A stretch of 64,000 nucleotides of DNA from CAZYFH01 sp964646815 (lineage in GTDB: Bacteria; Acidobacteriota; Vicinamibacteria; Vicinamibacterales; UBA8438). Under the pieces are notes generated by a model, which was given only the letters and a program-made list of their open reading frames with translations, was not told where the DNA came from and did no database searches. The position numbers were made by a program, and so were the translations under genes. Shown piece after piece: positions 61,914 to 64,000 of the stretch. The stretch's first letter is position 1. The number at the start of each line of letters is the position of its first letter. The DNA lies in assembly GCA_964646815.1 (NCBI GenBank), contig CAZYFH010000002.1:1-64000 (forward strand), given 5' to 3'.

Positions 61914-63149
61914 ATGCAGACTGCGTCGACGCTGGTCCTCGCTACGGCACTCTCGTGGGCAGCGGCCCCGGCGCGTGCGCAAACGGTCCACCGCCCCGAT
62001 TTCACCGATGGTGGCGGTCCCGGCGAATCACCGGCCGGACGGGGCGCCACGGACGAGGTCGAGTTGTCCGCGACCGAGGTACAGGAGTCGGAGCCGCTCG
62101 CCTGGTGGCAACGCGTCCGCTTCAGTGGGGACTTTCGATCCCGGTACGAGGGGTTCTACCAGGAAGGACAGTCGACGCGACATCGCAGTCGACTGCGCCT
62201 CCGGCTTCGGCTTGATAGCCAGATCAACGAGGACACCCAACTCGGCATCCAGGTCGCCAGCGGCGACCCGGGCACGCCCGTGTCGACGAACCAGACGTTC
62301 ACCAGCTTCTTTCGCCCCAAACCGTTCAGTCTGGACCGTGCGTTCGTCGCGTACAACCCGCTAGCGGCGTCGGCCATGACGCTCGGCATGGGGAAGTTTG
62401 GCCTACCGCAGACGCGCACACAAATGATTTTCGACGACGACCTCAACTTCGAGGGAGGGTGGGAGCAGGCCGCCTGGAGCCTCAGCGATACGGTCGGGGT
62501 CAACCTGATCGCGATCCAGACCGCCGTGAACGAGGTCTCGCGTGGGGACGACACCTACATGATCGCAGCTTATGGAGAGATCAACTTCGCGTTGGGTCGC
62601 TCCACCCTACAGATCTCCGCGGCTAACTACGGTTGGGGGAACGTTGATCCAATTGCGATCGGGAGCGCCGTGGGACCGCTGAGCAGTATTCTGACCAACG
62701 CCGTCGTCCGGGATGTGGGCGGCCAGGTGACCGGCTACGCCTCACGCTTCAACGTCGTCGATGTGATCGGCGAAGCGACGCTGCGGTTTGGCGACAGTAA
62801 GTACCCGGTGCGGCTGCTTGCGGAGTATTCGCGCAACACTCGCGCCGCCAATGACCGCGACCGTGGGTTCTGGACCGAGGCCGAGTTCGGATCAGCCGGC
62901 GCGGCCGGGTCGTTTGAGGCGTCGTACACGTACGGTTGGATCGAGCAGGAGGTCACCCCGTCGGCGTTCGTCTTCAGCGATATGCCGGGAACGAACATCC
63001 GCCTCCACATGATCAACACCTCATGGATGCTCCTGCCTGGCCTGAGCTGGGATGTCACGGTGCACATCTCGAAGCGACTCGTAGTCGCTGATCTGCAGCC
63101 GAACAACTGGCTGTTCCGGCCGCATATCGCGGCCGTCGTGCGGTTCTAG
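61914..63149 (+). CDS. Outer-membrane porin
   Basis: 411-aa beta-barrel protein. A signal peptide (MQTASTLVLATALSWAAAPARA) precedes an N-terminal linker and a porin domain: RVRFSGDFRSRYEGFYQEGQ, alternating strands such as RSRLRLRLRLDSQI, and a C-terminal strand ending in phenylalanine (HIAAVVRF), the standard sorting signal for the BAM machinery. It resembles the putative porin/alginate-export group. An ATG at 61869 with AAGGA next to it is in frame and would give a longer signal sequence. A hairpin follows the stop. Confidence 0.87.
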   Translation: MQTASTLVLATALSWAAAPARAQTVHRPDFTDGGGPGESPAGRGATDEVELSATEVQESEPLAWWQRVRFSGDFRSRYEGFYQEGQSTRHRSRLRLRLRLDSQINEDTQLGIQVASGDPGTPVSTNQTFTSFFRPKPFSLDRAFVAYNPLAASAMTLGMGKFGLPQTRTQMIFDDDLNFEGGWEQAAWSLSDTVGVNLIAIQTAVNEVSRGDDTYMIAAYGEINFALGRSTLQISAANYGWGNVDPIAIGSAVGPLSSILTNAVVRDVGGQVTGYASRFNVVDVIGEATLRFGDSKYPVRLLAEYSRNTRAANDRDRGFWTEAEFGSAGAAGSFEASYTYGWIEQEVTPSAFVFSDMPGTNIRLHMINTSWMLLPGLSWDVTVHISKRLVVADLQPNNWLFRPHIAAVVRF

Positions 63150-63150
63150 T

Positions 63151-63180
63151 CCTAGACGGGGGCTGCGCCCCCCGTCTAGG
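63151..63180 (+). terminator. Strong hairpin after the porin gene
   Basis: CCTAGACGGGGG (63151-63162) and CCCCCGTCTAGG (63169-63180) form a perfect 12-bp stem with a 6-base loop, right after the porin stop. No U-run follows, so it may protect the mRNA end or terminate with help. The rest of the gap to 63332 is G+C-rich and holds no gene. Confidence 0.6.
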
Positions 63181-63332
63181 AGCAGGACGGCGCGAGCCGC
63201 GCGTCGACGCCGCCCAAGGCGCGCACGGCTCGCCTCGCGGTCGCAGAGTGGGGCTCTCGGGGTCCCCGCGGAGCGCCCGCGGCAGGGTGGTCGGCCTTTC
63301 GTCGCCGAGAAGGTGAACACCGAGGACACGCG

Positions 63333-64000
63333 ATGAGTGCCCGCTACGACACGATCGTCGTCGGGGGCGGCCACAACGGATTGGTCGCCGCAGCGTATCT
63401 CGGGCGCGCGGGCCGCCGCACCCTCGTCGTCGAGCGCCGGCCGGTCGTCGGCGGCGCTGCCGTCAGCACCGACATCCATCCGGGCTTCACCTACTCGGTC
63501 TGCTCCTACGTCGTTTCGCTCCTCAGACCGGAGATCAGCCTCGACCTCGACCTCGCGAGCCACGGGCTCGAGTTGCTTCCGCTCAACGGCACCTTCACGC
63601 CGCTCGGCACCGACCCGGGCGACTATCTGTGGCGGGTGGACGACGCCGAGCAGACCCACCGGGAGATCGCCCGGCACTCGACACACGACGCCGACCTCTA
63701 CGCCGACTACGGCCGGGAGATGTCGGCCATGGCCCGCTTCGTCGCGCCGCTGCTGGCCATGGCGCCGCGCGATCCGACCGTCCCCGATCCGCGCGCCTGG
63801 CTCCAGTTTTGGGGCGAGGTCCAGCGATTCCGGGCGCTAGGGGACAACGCCCGCAACGAGTTCGCGCGGCTGATGACCGCCAGCGCAGTCGATTTCCTCG
63901 ATCGCTGGTTCGAGCACGACGCGCTGAAGGCGACCCTCGCCGCATCGGGAATCATCGGCACCTGTCTCGGTGTCCGCTCCCCGGGGACGGCGTACGTGCT
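63333..64000 (+). CDS. FAD-dependent oxidoreductase, CrtI/PYROXD2-like (5' part)
   Basis: The frame opens with ATG and runs beyond the end of the window without a stop (222 codons visible). The N-terminus is a dinucleotide-binding fold, TIVVGGGHNGLVAAAYLGRA followed by TLVVERRPVVGGAAVSTDI, characteristic of phytoene-desaturase-like and PYROXD2-like flavoproteins. The HPGFTYSVCSYVVSLLRPEI stretch follows as in PYROXD2-like proteins. The substrate is unknown. A plausible ribosome binding site (GAGGA) lies about eight bases upstream. Confidence 0.87.
   Translation, partial: MSARYDTIVVGGGHNGLVAAAYLGRAGRRTLVVERRPVVGGAAVSTDIHPGFTYSVCSYVVSLLRPEISLDLDLASHGLELLPLNGTFTPLGTDPGDYLWRVDDAEQTHREIARHSTHDADLYADYGREMSAMARFVAPLLAMAPRDPTVPDPRAWLQFWGEVQRFRALGDNARNEFARLMTASAVDFLDRWFEHDALKATLAASGIIGTCLGVRSPGTAYV

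Overview
This window is high-G+C bacterial chromosome. It carries no rRNA, tRNA, CRISPR array, prophage or intact insertion sequence that I could recognise. Gene content suggests a free-living aerobe from the Acidobacteriota, perhaps a Vicinamibacteria-like lineage. The hints are a heme A branch for an aa3-type oxidase, a full beta-oxidation operon, squalene synthesis through HpnCDE, B12 adenosylation, DUF1684 and DUF6282 proteins, a remnant of an acidobacterial VWFA-related protein, and short GAACCCTGAACC-type repeats between genes. This placement is inference from gene content; no marker gene in the window settles it.

Layout. 0.1-6.3 kb: M23 peptidase, cupredoxin-like lipoprotein, ctaA-ctaB heme A synthesis, a DUF420 membrane protein and a membrane GGDEF protein. 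6.3-9.7 kb: a serine-hydrolase/NamZ fusion divergent from a secreted TPR protein across an 11-bp inverted repeat. 10.4-17.3 kb: a beta-oxidation operon (FadN-like protein, two alpha/beta hydrolases, thiolase, acyl-CoA dehydrogenase). 17.3-22.3 kb: DUF1684 lipoprotein, HAD phosphatase, SirB1-like protein, then a DegT aminotransferase and a 2-hydroxyacid dehydrogenase. 22.3-27.7 kb: a decayed stretch (broken PIN toxin, truncated CapD-like gene, broken Uma2 gene) around an intact M20 peptidase and a sulfurtransferase. 27.7-36 kb: NCS2 permease, MBL hydrolase, tandem ThyX-like protein, second DegT aminotransferase, peptide deformylase, NUDIX and ThiI.

35.8-41.4 kb is the most interesting block. 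The squalene genes hpnC-hpnD-hpnE lie directly downstream of, and on the same strand as, a three-gene cassette of carbamoyltransferase, SxtJ-like protein and DUF5989 miniprotein, with gaps or overlaps of only a few bases. This suggests carbamoylation of a terpenoid or other envelope product. 41.5-53 kb: a broken DUF6236-like gene, cobalamin adenosyltransferase, MutY, YgfZ, a secreted alpha/beta hydrolase, FHA protein, a broken kinase/TolB-like gene, SDR, a catalytically depleted malate-dehydrogenase-like protein, a broken ECF sigma gene, LipB and a 2-oxoacid dehydrogenase E2. 53-64 kb: HU, QueF, Smr, nitroreductase, AIR-synthase-like protein, a degenerate HD-GYP protein, a metalloprotease, a DUF6282 hydrolase, a DUF3311/sodium-solute symporter pair, a broken DUF5655 gene, a porin and the start of a CrtI/PYROXD2-like oxidoreductase that runs off the end.

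Two themes cut across the window. First, at least nine genes are visibly broken by stops or frameshifts, some at homopolymers, so real decay and assembly error must be separated. Second, several intact-looking genes have lost canonical catalytic residues (alpha/beta hydrolase Ser to Leu, HD-GYP to HN-GYH, malate-dehydrogenase-like protein without its His).
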